From Cepaea nemoralis (taxonomy: Eukaryota; Mollusca; Gastropoda; Stylommatophora; Helicidae), in NCBI GenBank assembly GCA_014155875.1, contig JACEFZ010027934.1:1-64000 (forward strand): a stretch of 64,000 nucleotides of DNA, given 5' to 3'. Position 1 is the first letter of the stretch. The number at the start of each line of letters is the position of its first letter. The notes under the pieces were generated by a model. It was not told the DNA's origin, made no database searches, and saw nothing but the letters and a program-made list of their open reading frames with translations. The position numbers and the translations under genes were made by a program. Shown in pieces: positions 33,822-45,362 of the stretch.

Positions 33822-34079
33822 GTGATGACCGTCTTACTTCTTCAACTCCTTCTTGGTCCCCCTTCCGAGGTGAGTGTGTTACGCCTGGTTGTGCAGCTCA
33901 AAGGTCGGCGTGTCCGACTTAGCATGCATGTGTGCAAGGTGTGTTTCCTCTAGACAGATTCTGTCCCAGGTAACGGGCTCTATCTTCAGGTGGGTAGGTT
34001 TTACTTAGTATAATGTTGTATAGGCAGCGGCCTTACGGCCTAATCTTTGCAATTTCGAACAAAAGTGGGATTTTTAACA

Positions 34080-34280
34080 TGCACACGGACGGAGTTCGTA
34101 ATCCCGCATACCCGCGTTCGAAACACAGCTGTGTTGGTTTTGTGTGTGTGTGTGTTGAAATGGTATGAGTGCTGGTCGTTCAGATAGCAATGGCAAACTA
34201 CTGAATGTAAACCTGCCTAGGAATAACGGACAGCCACAAATACTGGAGTTGACTGCTACTTCCTGTAAAGGACATGCAAC
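34080..34280 (+). repeat. SINE-like repeat copy in the MACPF intron
   Basis: Shares TCGTTCAGATAGCAATGGCA and the following body with the other SINE-like copies. Its head (GTAATCCCGCATACCCGCGT then TCGAAAC) matches the reverse complement of ~14570-14606. Confidence 0.6.
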
Positions 34281-34346
34281 TAGCTTAACAACTTGCACGC
34301 TGGACTCCCGTATTTTCGTCCTAATCCGAGAATACTAGGTATTCTA

Positions 34347-34560
34347 CCCCACTGCCAGTCTCTTCAATCTCTCAACTGTCTGTTATTTGTTCTTTTTATT
34401 TCTGGCAGTCTCTTCAATATATCAGCTGTCCGTTTTTGTTTTGTTTCGTTTTGTTTTGTTTTGTTTTTGTCGTTTCTGACAATCTCTCCAATCTCTTAGC
34501 TGTCCATTTCTGATCATTTCTGGCAGTCTCTTCAATCTCTCAGCTGTCGTTTTTTATTCA
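34347..34560. repeat. Four degenerate tandem units
   Basis: TCTGGCAGTCTCTTCAATCT then CAGCTGTC recurs about every 50-70 bases, with GTTTT runs between. Confidence 0.7.
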
Positions 34561-35082
34561 GAATGTTAAGATTATTGTTTTTCCAGCTTATACAAATAGA
34601 TATCGAAGCTATGGATCTGTGAAGTGATAGCACCACCACATGTTGTAGGTCTGAATGCATGAAGGAATAAATATGTCCCTCATTTTCGCAGGCAAGGAGC
34701 CCCGGTGTTTAACCCGCCACCGACCGTGCTCATGACATCGAGCGTCTATGTGCAGTGCAAGGGGTGTGTGTGTGCGCGTGCGTGTGTGTGTGTGTGTGTG
34801 TGTATGTGTGTGTACACAAATAAGTACGCGGTTAAAATGTGCGAAGAACTTGTAGCACAACACCAGCAAACATTTGGTGAACATAGCAACACAGGACCAA
34901 TTCACAAAATCGTGGACCAATTCACAAAGTCGTGGGCCAATGCAAAAAAAGACTGAAGAAGAAATATGAGAAAACGTTTCAACATAAATGTTACTGGCAA
35001 ATTCTTGAAATATCCTGGATCAAGAACAAAAAGAAATACGGGCATTTTTAGAAATATGAACATCAAATAAAATTGGCTCATT

Positions 35083-35406
35083 AACAGTCTCCTCATAAAT
35101 AGCTTTCTCATATCCGTCTCACAAATAGCTTTCTCATACCCTCCTCACAAATAACTTTCTCATAGCCTCCTCATAATAGCTTACACATAGCCTCCTCATA
35201 ATAGCTTTCGCATAGCCTCCTCATAAATAGTTTTCTCATAGCCCCCTCATAAGAGCTTTCTCATAGCCTCCTCACAAATAGTTTTCTCATAGCCTCCTCA
35301 TAAGAGCTTTCTCATAGCCTCCTCACAAACAGTTATTTCATAGCCTCTTCATAATAGCTCTCTCCTATCCTCCTCATTATAGCTTTCTCATAGCCTCCTC
35401 ACAAAT
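35083..35406. repeat. 25-26-bp minisatellite, left block
   Basis: About 12 copies of CCTCCTCATAATAGCTTTCT followed by CATAG, with CACAAATAG variants. Confidence 0.92.
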
Positions 35407-36051
35407 CAATCAATCAATCATGTGCCATGCCGGAAAGCGTGGGCGGTCATGACTCGCCATTTCACTCGATCGCCAGTGTCGTGGATCAGCTCAGTGTTCC
35501 TGTCTCGTCCATGCCATGTGGCCAAGCCATCCAGGTATTTTCCTCTCGGTCGTCCTCTTGGTCTGTTCCCCTCGATCTTGCCAGTTGTCACTAAGTTCTC
35601 CAACCCATTTCTTCTCATAACATGTCCAAAAAATTTTGACTGTCTACGTCTAATTTCTCTAATCAGTCTACGATGTTCATTTGTCTCCTGTAGTACTTGG
35701 TCATTGGTTTTTCTGTCTGTCCATGGTATTCTTTGCATTTTCCTCAGAAACCACATTTCTGCAGCCATCAGATGCTTTTCAGCATGACTGCTCATTGTCC
35801 AAGTTTCACATCCATACAAAAGAACAGGCTCTATGTATCCCCTCAACACTCTTTTTCTCGTTTCAATTGACATCTTTTTATTGGTCAGAATGTTTTTCAT
35901 CTTGCTAAAGGCTACTTTCGCCATGGCGATTCTTGTTCTAATCTCTTCAAGGCATCTCCCATCAGATGTTATAACTGTTCCAAGATAATTGTACCGATTC
36001 ACTTGTTGAAGAATATTTCCATTTACTCGTATATTACATTGTGGCACTTCT
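35407..36051 (-). mobile_element. 5'-truncated LINE H inserted in the minisatellite
   Basis: A 645-base insertion flanked by TCCTCACAAAT (35396-35406 and 36052-36062), with a TGAT-repeat 3' tail at its left end. It encodes an intact C-terminal RT stretch of about 215 residues: NYLGTVITSDGRCLEEIRTR, VLLYGCETWTMS, AAEMWFLRKMQRIPWTDR, ending AHAFRHGT. The frame appears undamaged, so the insertion is young. It is the RTE/L2-like endonuclease-reverse transcriptase type, also seen at 31480 and 63757. Confidence 0.88.
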
Positions 36052-36460
36052 TCCTCACAAATAGCTTTCTCATAACCTCCACATAAACTAATACTAATAG
36101 CCTCATCATAATAGCTTTCGCATAACCTCCTCATAATAGTTTTCTCATAGCCTCCGCACAAAACGTTTTCTCATGGTCTCCTCATAATAGCTTTCTCATA
36201 GCCTCCTCATAATAGCTTTCTCATAGCCTCCTCACAAATAGCTTTCTCATAACCTCCACATAAATAGCGGTCTTATACCCTCCTTATACACAGCCTCCTC
36301 AAAGGCTGCTGATAAAAGGCTTCCTAATAAACAGCCTTCTCGTTAACAGCCTCCTCGTAAGTATCCCCCTCGTAAACAGCCGATTCATAACCAGCCTCCT
36401 TGTAATTAGCCACCTTGTAAACAGCCTCTTCATAAAAAGCCTCATCATAAACAGTCTCCT
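36052..36460. repeat. 25-26-bp minisatellite, right block
   Basis: The array resumes after the LINE and degrades to the right (AACAGCC-containing variants from about 36320). Confidence 0.85.
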
Positions 36461-36740
36461 GTCTCATATGTAAACACCATGCCGCCCCATACAACCATTC
36501 AATCATTCATTCATTCTTTCATTCATTCAGTACCTCACACAACCACATAACAGTGAATACATCAACGAATGTTCTTATTCTGCAGCAGACATCCACTCTC
36601 GATTTCTCTCTGTCATCCCCTGTTGTGATTAGGTAGGTTGCTATTCTTTCCTCTACGTTCCTCCACCACCATGTCCAGAATAGTTTGAAGACTACTTTCA
36701 GACTCTGCATTAAAACTATTTCACTGACATATCTCCTTAG

Positions 36741-36930
36741 GCCAGTGGTTCTCAACCTTTTTTGGCCCGTGCCCCCCTTACCATATTTTCAGAACGTCAT
36801 TCCCCCCCCCCCCCTTCCTATAAAAAATTTGGCCCGTGCCCCCCCTTCACCGTATTTTCAGAACGTCATCCCCCCCCCCCCCCTTTCATATTTCCTATCT
36901 AAAAATCCCCCCACCCCTACACAGTATACG
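36741..36930. mobile_element. hAT-like terminal fragment with C-runs
   Basis: CCAGTGGTTCTCAACCTTTT resembles the ends of ZBED/hAT-type DNA transposons. A unit with GGCCCGTGCCCCCC and TTTTCAGAACGTCAT is then repeated (36762 and 36830) with poly-C runs. No transposase is present. Confidence 0.4.
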
Positions 36931-37025
36931 TAAAAATGGAAGGTAAATTTAATAGCATATACTAAAACAAGTCTAGACATCCACATAAAACATGATTTGT
37001 GGGTCTACTTACTTTATATCCCCAG

Positions 37026-38500
37026 GTGTGGCATATGACATCCCTACTGGTGGGTGGCTGTCTGCTGACGTCAGCCTTTACAAGACGTATGAAGATGTCA
37101 GAAGACGCATGAATACTGAGGTCGGAATCGAGGGCTCTCTTTTGAAGTTTTCTTTCTCCGCCAGCGGAAGCTACACGAAGCTACAGAACACCATCACCAA
37201 CACGTCCAGGTACGTGTCTGATATCGCCTGCTTTTGCAATCTGCAACTAGAGTGATTTCATTCCCAGCTGGACCATTTGAACTGGATCGCTTTGCCGCCA
37301 TGTATGTCGACACGAGACTTTCTGGAACGTTCGAGTCTAACCCAGCTGCCTATAACAGGTTTATACAAAATTTTGGAACACATTACTTTACGAAAGCCCA
37401 ATTTGGGGGTTACATCCGGGTCATGTTCGAGACAAGCTCCTCCTACTTCTACTCCAGGACAGACTCTGAGGTCAAGTCTAAAGCCAAAGCCTCGTTTCTA
37501 AAGATCATTTCTGCCCATGGTGGTCGAGTATCAGGGTCTACAACTGAAGACGCAAAATTTGCACAACAATCCACACAATCTATTCGATATTTCGGCGGTG
37601 ACACGAATCTGTTAGCCCAAGGTGGAATAGCCCAGTGGGTCATCTACAGTAGATAACGACCCGTGGCTGTTTTCTGGAGAGCTTCATCCAATCAGCGATT
37701 TGCTTACAGACGACACCAAGAGGACATCGATGGAAAGAGCTGTCAGCAACTATGTCATGCGAAGTTATCTTGACGAGCTGGAAAGACTAGTTATTAGTGC
37801 AAAGTCAAAGTTAACCAACGCGGTTTTGGACTCTTTGCAAAACAGAATCACTGCACAAAAAGTTAGGCCATCACTTGTGGACAGTGAAGTGGATGTTCTG
37901 GGCAGGGATGTTGCTGATCAGATTGTTGTTCCAGAATGGTTCCGGTCCAACACTCAGCTGTGTTACAAATGGCGCGCTGATGAAGATGGTGGACAATGTG
38001 GTGGAGGAGCAGCTAATCTTCTGTGTGCCAGGCCGAACCTGATGACTCCCGTTTATAGAGATGATTCTGACGGAAGGAGAGGCGGCTGCCGCATGCAGTG
38101 GGGAATCCAGTCAAGTGGATATCCTTCCTGGTTTAGCCGAGTCAGGGTCTGCTACAGGTGGCATCCAGACGGCGACGGAGGTCAGTGTGGAGGAGGCGCT
38201 GCTAGAGAACTGTGTGCTGGCATCAACGGCTACTCCTCTGAATATCAAGACGACACTGACAACAGACGCGGAGGCTGCCAAATGTCATGGAGGATTAAAA
38301 TTCCAGAATCCGCTCCTCTGTGGATGAAGACATCAAAGATGTGCTTCTCGTGGTACCCAGACGGCGATGGCGGTCAGTGTTCTGGTGCGTCACGTGATCT
38401 TTGTGCTACAGCCAATCAATGGACAGAATACTACCGTGACGACACAGACAACAGAGGTGGAGGATGCAGACTCAGTTGGGGAATTAGGGTTGAATTCTGA
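37026..38500 (+). CDS. MACPF copy 2, exon 2 (MACPF domain and three four-cysteine modules), with frame breaks
   Basis: Starts GVAYDIPTGGWLSADVSLYK and carries the MACPF signature FGTHYFTKAQFGG at 37372-37410. After an alpha-helical linker, three tandem modules begin at 37961, 38150 and 38342 (63-64 residues each), all with C-x11-C-x7/8-C-x20-C and repeated DGDGGQC and DDTDNR loops; TGA is at 38498-38500. Compared with copy 1, single-base indels lie near 37228, 37238, 37252, 37276 and 37640. They shift the frame between about 37230 and 37280 and again near 37640, so the exon is open only in three pieces. This is either early decay or assembly error. Family role: secreted pore-forming protein; target unknown. 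Confidence 0.78.
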
Positions 38501-38837
38501 AGGTCACGCCAACATTGTCCACCTAACTAGACTGATCATGTGATGCTCAATAATGTAACCTTTGGGGATGTTGCAAATGGTGAGAGGCCAAGGACTAATA
38601 TATATACCCTTATCAAAACACGCTGTCTGACAGCATGTTCGTTAACTGGGGACATTAATAATACATGTTGGCGTGCTGTCCTGTTAGATTTCATGCATGA
38701 ATTCACTGAAGTATGGAAGATTGATAATAGTTTTACAAATTTACAAACACGTAGTGCTTTTATGAACTGTGTTGCATTTATATGGTGCTGAAAATATAAC
38801 CAGTGACAACGAAATGTCTGTTCTATAATTTTGATTT
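38501..38837. other. 3' flank of MACPF copy 2
   Basis: AT-rich sequence, a plausible 3' UTR. No AATAAA is obvious. No other gene is seen. Confidence 0.4.
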
Positions 38838-38838
38838 A

Positions 38839-38889
<51 letters not shown>

Positions 38890-40320
38890 CGACAGATCAT
38901 TCTTATTGCACATGGTTATTCAGTCCATAAGTGCTCGGATCCCCTCCTTAGCAAATCCCGCAGCGTGTTGCGGCTAACGACACCAATTATGTGTTGGTTT
39001 ATCAATCTTCTTTGGCTTCCTGCTTAGTGTTCTTGTTTGGCCACACCTCTTTTAATTTGCTGTTCTCGCAGTCTGACCTTGGTTGTAGATTCACTGTCAT
39101 CACTTGGTTCTTGCGAAAGTATTTCTTCTCGTAGAGCATTCAGAATGTCAGCCTGGTCCATGGCGCGTCCGCCCTCCACAGTAGCCTTACCTGCGAGCTT
39201 GTCAGCACGCTCAATTCCTTGTACTCCCACATGCCCCGGCACGAAGATGAAACGAATCTTTGCCAGCCGAGACCGCTCCAGAGACAGCAACCACTCTCTT
39301 CGGGTCCACCCCATCTCTATCCTCTTGAGCATGCTCATTGAGTCGCTAAGGAAACATGCCCTAGTGAATGTCTGTGTCTCGAGCCATGTTATTGCTTTAC
39401 TTACTGCCATGACTTCCATAGTCAGGCTACTTGTGGTCTCAGCAAAAGCACCAGAGTCCTCCTTCACAATTCTCCCTCCGGCCTGAGCCGTAAAGGCCCA
39501 TGAGCTTCTCACATGTCGGACGACCGACCCATCTGTGTAAATGACAGCATCACCGTCTAGCGAATTCTCGAAAATCAACGCTTGTACTTCCGCCTCCACA
39601 GCAGCCGGATTTTCTTGTCTGCATTTTCTGTCTAGTTGGATGCAAACAGAAAAGGACGTACAGAAATCTGTTGGCACTTGTACCCACTCCTCGCCAGGTT
39701 CTAAGTCCTCAAGTGCACATACCTGTTGAAGAATGTCTTCGGCTTGACCCATCCACGACCTTCCTCTTTTTAACCTGCTGCCCTTCACCTTCCTAATTTC
39801 ACTATGCAGTGGATGTTGTGAGTTTGCGTTAACTCTGAGGTAGGCACGTGCTCTGGAAATTTGTAGTCTGTCTTCAATGGTTGGAAAATCAAGAAGGTAG
39901 CGCATCGCCCTGCATGCTGTATCTCTTGTACATCCAAGAATAATGCGCATAGCTTCATTCTGTATCCTTTCCCTCCTTTCTATCTGCTTACGGCTGAGCG
40001 TCAGGATCGCCATCGCACACTCCAAAACAGACATGACCAGCCCCTCGTATAGAAGGACATAGATGGCGCTGCTCAGTTTGCTGCCGCCATCACCCGCATC
40101 GCAGCCAAACCCCGCTTGGCCTTTGTTATCACCTGGTCTATGTGCTCATTATACGCAAGGCTTCGATCAAAACTTATCCCCAGATAATTCATTGTCAGCT
40201 GTTCTTTCCAGTCTCTGAACACAGATTTACAGTTGGTGTTGGAGTGTTGACAATATGGTTATTCAAAGAGAATCATGTCACTGTTGCCTTTGTTGGGTTG
40301 ACCATTGCCCAGCTTCAACT
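38838..40320 (-). mobile_element. 5'-truncated LINE F with (TTAG)n tail
   Basis: The minus-strand frame at 39024-40034 (336 codons) covers the end of the RT and an RNase H domain: VIYTDGSVV, MEVMAVSKAI, FLSDSMSML, ERADKLAGKA. Upstream RT residues (WFSLNNHIVNT, TMNYLGISFDRSL) can be read in other frames to about 40320. The 3' tail is an AACT repeat (plus TTAGTTAG at 38838-38889). It is an I/jockey-type LINE related to the fragment at 17053. Its 5' portion is included in the tandem duplication that starts at 40190. Confidence 0.82.
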
Positions 40321-40437
40321 CCAACTGACCGGTGTAGGGGGTTGGACCCGCTACCTCAGGCCCAGCATCTATCATTGACAATAGACAAGCGTCAACAAGT
40401 CAAGGACGAGAAGTCAACATTTTAGTCCAACTGATTG

Positions 40438-40503
40438 GCTAAAAGGTTGAACCCGCTACCTCGCCATGATCACACCGGTTTAAGAGTGAGCGCTCTTGTC
40501 TAT
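40438..40503 (-). repeat. tRNA(Lys)-like SINE head, copy 1
   Basis: On the minus strand, AAGAGCGCTCACTCTTAAACC then GCGGGTTCAACC: an A-box region, a tRNA-Lys-like CTCTTAA anticodon loop and a good B box. The acceptor stem does not close, so this is a SINE head rather than a tRNA gene. The second copy is at 43395-43460. Confidence 0.5.
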
Positions 40504-40550
40504 TCTGTCACTCTGACCTAACAGATGTTTATATAAATTATATAACCCGT

Positions 40551-40689
40551 AAATCCCCGGACAGGTTAACCCGGTCAACAAATGCCCTCAGAAGTCGGAT
40601 GTGTTGGCCTAACGGCGCAAGAACACAGCTCTGCTGAAAACAGGCGCAACGCAATCACGTCCGGAAAAAAAAAATGAACGAAGAAGAAG
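40551..40689 (+). mobile_element. Tail-only family A insertion, copy 1
   Basis: About 139 bases matching the extreme 3' end of family A in plus orientation, ending GAAGAAGAAG. The duplicate at 43508-43645 shows a clear AACGCGT TSD (43501-43507 and 43646-43652); here the left copy reads AACCCGT. It forms an inverted repeat with the A0 end at 41111-41250. Confidence 0.75.
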
Positions 40690-41110
40690 AACGCGTGAAT
40701 TCTTCACATCAATGAATGATTTATAAACAATGCTATGTATGCTGACAATCAGTGCTACAAGCAGAGAGCGAGCAAGCTTTAAACAATATAAGTGGGAAGA
40801 AAACATAAAGAGATGTACGAACAGGAGTCTGGCAGAATTCACAATCAAGGCCAGAGACTAACAGTGTTGGAGATTAATTGCGACCAACCTTCATTGTGGA
40901 AACGGCATCTGATTGATGATGATAATGAGAAGAAAGTCTTTGTAAAACATTGATAGGAAGACTGAGAGAAATGATGCTGGATGGACTGAGACAGTTACAT
41001 GCAGGAATATCATCAGCAGAGTTGAACAGGAACAGCAAAGTGAACAGACTATGACAGCTTTAGCCAGTCGGCAAGTCACGTGATGATAATGATAAGTGGC
41101 AAAATTTATA

Positions 41111-43146
41111 TTCTTCTTCTTCTTCGTTCATCCGGAGTGTTTTTTTCGGATGTGATTGCGTTGTGCCTGTTTACAGCAGAGCTGCGTTCTTGCGCCGTTA
41201 GGCCGACACATCCGACTTCTGCGGGCATTTGTTGACCGGGTTAACCTTCCCGGGGGTTTCTTAGGACGTTTGACTCTCACTGTTGTGGTGTTATCCCCCA
41301 TCCCAGCTGGTCCATATAGAACAGCCAAAGATCCTGGTCAGCCCTCAAGGGAAGGCAGGGGCAGACCATGGGCATTCCCCGCCATCCAAGGAGGCTTCCA
41401 TACTTGCAGAGCCGATACATAGCGCTCTGGTACTGGGCTCACCCAAGGAATCGTCACGTCCTGCACATGGCTGCTTAGCCTCACTTCCGTATATTGGGCC
41501 TTCCGTTCACCATAGGCTGTTCTTCCGGAAACCAGAAGTATGCAGTCTGCAGATGACATCCACACAGTGAGCTTTCGATTCGGACTTTCCACGTAATGGA
41601 TTTGCTATCCAAGCAATATTCCATTTCAGTGCCACTAGGACACTTTTCCACCTTTTATGAAGCCCACACAAGTGGGCTTTTGATTCGGACTTTCCACGTA
41701 ATGGATTTGCTATCCAAGCAATATTCCATTTCGTGCCACTAGGACACTTTTCCACCTTTTATGAAGCCCACACAGCGAGCTTTCGATTTGGACTTTCCAC
41801 ATAATGGATTTGCTATCCAAGCAATATTTCATTTCATGCCTCTGGGTCTTCATGCACCTTTAAATGTCAACCTGTATGTAGTTAAAGTAAGCTGCGGTCA
41901 ACTGAGCTTGTTGATATCTCCATAGAGCTTGTCCTCAAATGAAGCAGGTGTGGGCCAAAATATCTTTCTCTGTTCTGCATACGTTGGGCAATCCTGCAGC
42001 AAATGTTTTTGCTGTCATTTTTCCAGTTCTACAATTACATTCATCAGTATCTCCTATCTTTAGTTTACTTGAACAAGTGGTATTTCAGCCTGTTATGTCC
42101 TGTGCGGAGTCTGAAGATTGCTACTTGTTCTCTTCGGTCGAGTTTGTAATATGCATCATCCTTCTGATGGCCTGGATGCTCAGATTCCCATTTGGTTCTA
42201 TAAGTGCTTTTTATCAACCTCTTTGCCTCATTATAGGTTATGTCTATGTCAGGCTGTGGTAGTCGTCCGCCCTCTTTTGCCAGTCTGTCAGCCTCTTCGT
42301 TTCCAGGTATACTGCAATGTGATGGGATCCACTGTATTACAACTTTTTTTGGATTTCTGGCATAGACCATGGAGTGCTGCTCTTAGGTCAGTTAGTTCTG
42401 TGCTGTTATTGCTCTTCAGTATTGAGACAGCTGACTTTGCATCTGTGAAGATAGCTATTTGCTTCTCTTTATTTTCCTCCATCAGGAGCATTTCTGCTGC
42501 AGTTTTCAGAGCCTCTACCTCCGCTTTGAAGTTACTTGAAAATTTTCCAGTTGCCACTGAATGTGTTTTTTTTTTCCCACTCCATTTTTTAAATTTAGGA
42601 GAATTCCTCCTCCTCCATTCTCTATTGAATTTTTGGCTGATCCATCTGTATATGCATGGGTCCAATTGCTGCTTGGGTAATGTTCTTTTATGTAGTTTAG
42701 GGTTATTTCTCTTCTTTCGGTTTCATGCTGAGTGTTCTTTTTCTCAATACCAGGAATGTTTTCTATCATCTCAGGCAGTTGCTGCTGTCCTCCAAGCTGG
42801 GAACTTGTGTGCATTGTATATGGGCTTGACTGTTGATATGTTAAGTATAGGATCTGCCCTAATCCTTCGTTTTGCAGTTTCTACAAAGTTGCTACGCTTC
42901 AGTCTTCCCTTTCCAAAACCATAAACCCTTTTACATAGGGGGGTCTGTCAATCTTCTAAAATTTTTTTGCTTGTTTCTGGGTCTGCTATCTCTTCTATCC
43001 TGCATTGGTTGTAAACAAGTGATCTTTTCTAGTTCATTAATAGGCGTTGTCTTCAGGCTTCCAGTTATGATTCGCATTCCTTGATTTGGACTCTACTTAT
43101 TTTTTTAAAGTTTGACTTAGCTGCTGTTGCCCCAAACTGCAATGCC
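41111..43146 (-). pseudogene. Family A partial copy A0 (RNase H end and 3' UTR)
   Basis: The 3' end is at the left (TTC-repeat tail, CGTTCATCCGG). The 3' UTR contains about three ~104-base tandem units (41561-41850, each with GACTTTCCACGTAATGGATT). The coding part, broken by frameshifts, includes AYTDGSAKNSIENGG (42600s), FTDAKSAV, QWIPSHCSIPGNEEADRLAK and CNCRTGK-type residues. The copy is cut at 43146 by the duplication junction. Confidence 0.8.
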
Positions 43147-44066
43147 CCATTGTCAGCGTTCTTTCCAGTCTCTGAACACAGATTTACAGTTGGTGTTGGA
43201 GTGTTGACAATATGGTTATTCAAAGAGAATCATGTCGCTGTTGCCTTTGTTGGGTTGACCATTGCGCCAGCTTCAACTCCAACTGACCGGTGTAGGGGGT
43301 TGGACCCGCTACCTCAGGCCCAGCATCTATCATTGACAATAGACATGCGTCAACAGCTCAAGGAGAGAAGTCAACATTTTAGTCCAACTGATTGGCTAAA
43401 AGGTTGAACCCGCTACCTCGCCATGATCACACCGGTTTAAGAGTGAGCGCTCTTGTCTATTCTGTCACTCTGACCTAACAGATGTTTATATAAATTATAT
43501 AACGCGTAAATCCCCGGAAAGGTTAACCCGGTCAACAAATGCCCTCAGAAGTCGGATGTGTTGGCCTAACGGCGCAAGAACACAGCTCTGCTGTAAACAG
43601 GCGCAACGCAATCACGTGCGGGAAAAAAAATGAACGAAGAAGAAGAACGCGTGAATTCTTCACATCAAAGAATGATTTATAAACAATGCTATGTATGCTG
43701 ACAATCAGTGCTACAAGCAGAAAGCAAGCAAGATTTAAACAATACAAGTGGGAAGAAAACATAAAGAGATGTACGAACAGGAGTCTGGCAGAATGCACAA
43801 TCAAGGCCAACAAACTAACAGTGTTGGAGATTAATTGCGGCCAACCTTCATTGTGGAATCGGCATCTGATTGATGATGATAATGAGAAGAAAGTCTTTGT
43901 AAAACATTGATAGGAAGAATGAGAGAAATGATGCTGGGTGGACTGAGACAGTTACATGCAGGAATATCATCAGCAGAGTTGAACAGGAACATCAAGTGAA
44001 CAGACATGAACACTTTAGCCAGTCGGCAAGTCACGTGATGATAATGATAAGTGGCAACTATTATTA
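43147..44066. repeat. Start of tandem duplication unit 2
   Basis: Matches 40190-41110 with few differences, including the tRNA(Lys)-like SINE head (43395-43460) and the tail-only family A insertion (43508-43645). The junction sequence before the next element (GATAATGATAAGTGGCAA) is shared with unit 1, showing duplication rather than independent insertion. Confidence 0.8.
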
Positions 44067-44861
44067 TTCTTCTTCTTCTTCGTTCATCCGGAGTGTTTTT
44101 TTCGGATGTGATTGCGTTGTGCCTGTTTACAGCAGAGCTGCGTTCTTGCGCCGTTAGGCCGACACATCCGACTTCTGCGGGCATTTGTTGACCGGGTTAA
44201 CCTTCCCGGGGGTTTCTTAGGACGTTTGACTCTCACTGTTGTGGTGTTATCTCCCATCCTAGCTGGCCCATATAGAACAGCCAAAGACGTCCTGGTCAGC
44301 CCTCAAGGGAAGGCAGGGGCAGACCATGGGCATTCCCCGCCATCCAAGGAGGCTTCCATAATTGCAGAGCCAACACACAGCGCTCTGGTACTGGGCTCAC
44401 CCAAGGAATCGTCACGTCCTGCACATGGCTGCTTAGCCTCACTTCCGTATATTGGGCCTTCCGTTCACCATAGGCTGTTCTTCCAGAAACCAGAAGAATG
44501 CAGTATGCAGATGACATCCACACAGTGAGCTTTCGATTCGGACTTTCCACGCAATGGATTTGCTATCCGAGCAATATTCCATTTCGTGACACTTTTTCCA
44601 CCTTTTTTTAAGCCCACACAGTGAGCTTTTGATTCGGACTTTCCACATAATGGATTTGCTATCCAAGCAATATTCCATTTCGTGCCACTAAGACACTTTT
44701 TCCACCTTTTATGAAGCTCACACAGTGAGCTTTTGATTTGGACTTTCCATGTAATGGATTTGCTATCCAAGCAATATTCCATTTCATGCCTCTGGGAGGC
44801 TTTTGTAATCGACATACCTGTGGTATGAGGTGTGGCAGTCTGAATACTTCTTCATACACCT

Positions 44862-45362
44862 TTAAATGTCAACCTGTATGTAGTTAAAGTAAGCTGCTGT
44901 CAACTTGAGCTTGTTGATATCTCCATAGAGCTTGTCCTCAAATGAAGCAGGTGTGTGCCAACATATCTTTCTCTGTTCTGCATATATTGGGCAATCCTGC
45001 AGCAAATGTTTTGCTGTCATTTTTCCAGTTCGACAATTACATTCATCGGTATCTCCTATCTTTAGTTTATTGAACAAGTGGTATTTCAGTCTGTTATGTC
45101 CTGTGCGGAGTCTGAAGATTGCTACTTGTTCTCTTCGGTCGAGTTTGTAATATGCATCATCCTTCTGGTGGCCTGGATGCTCTGATTCCCATTTGGTTCT
45201 ATAGGTGCTTTTTATCAACCTCTTTGCCTCATTGTAGGTTATGTCTATGTCAGGCTGTGGTAGTCGTCCGCCCTCTTTTGCCAGTCTGTCAGCCTCTTCA
45301 TTTCCAGGTATACTGCAATGTGATGGGATCCACTGTATTACAACTTTTTGGATTTCTGGCAT
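44862..45362 (-). pseudogene. A1 RNase H end and C-terminal Cys/His motif
   Basis: Frame with QWIPSHCSIPGNEEADRLAK, RLRTGHNRLKYHL and CNCRTGKMTAKHLLQDCP. It ends TAYFNYIQVDI. It is separated from the preceding RNase H frame by a shift near 45355. Confidence 0.8.

Larger units (their letters stand above)
33822..37025 (+). other. Intron of MACPF copy 2
   Basis: A 3.2-kb intron inferred from donor GT at 33822 and acceptor CCCCAG ending at 37025. It holds a SINE-like copy, TG repeats (34764-34812), a 25-26-bp minisatellite, a 5'-truncated LINE H and a C-rich hAT-like fragment. No further coding exon could be found in it. Confidence 0.6.
40190..43146. repeat. 2.95-kb tandem duplication, unit 1
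   Basis: Sequence from CATTGTCAGC at 40190 recurs from 43147 in the same order: LINE F end, tRNA-like SINE, A-tail fragment, ~400 unique bases, then family A 3' end. Unit 1 ends inside family A (A0) at 43146, where unit 2 begins with LINE F sequence. Both breakpoints lie within transposons. Confidence 0.8.

Noticed and set aside
40438..40503. Functional tRNA-Lys gene
   Set aside because: The box motifs and anticodon-like loop are present, but the acceptor stem does not pair and the segment lies in a duplicated repeat.
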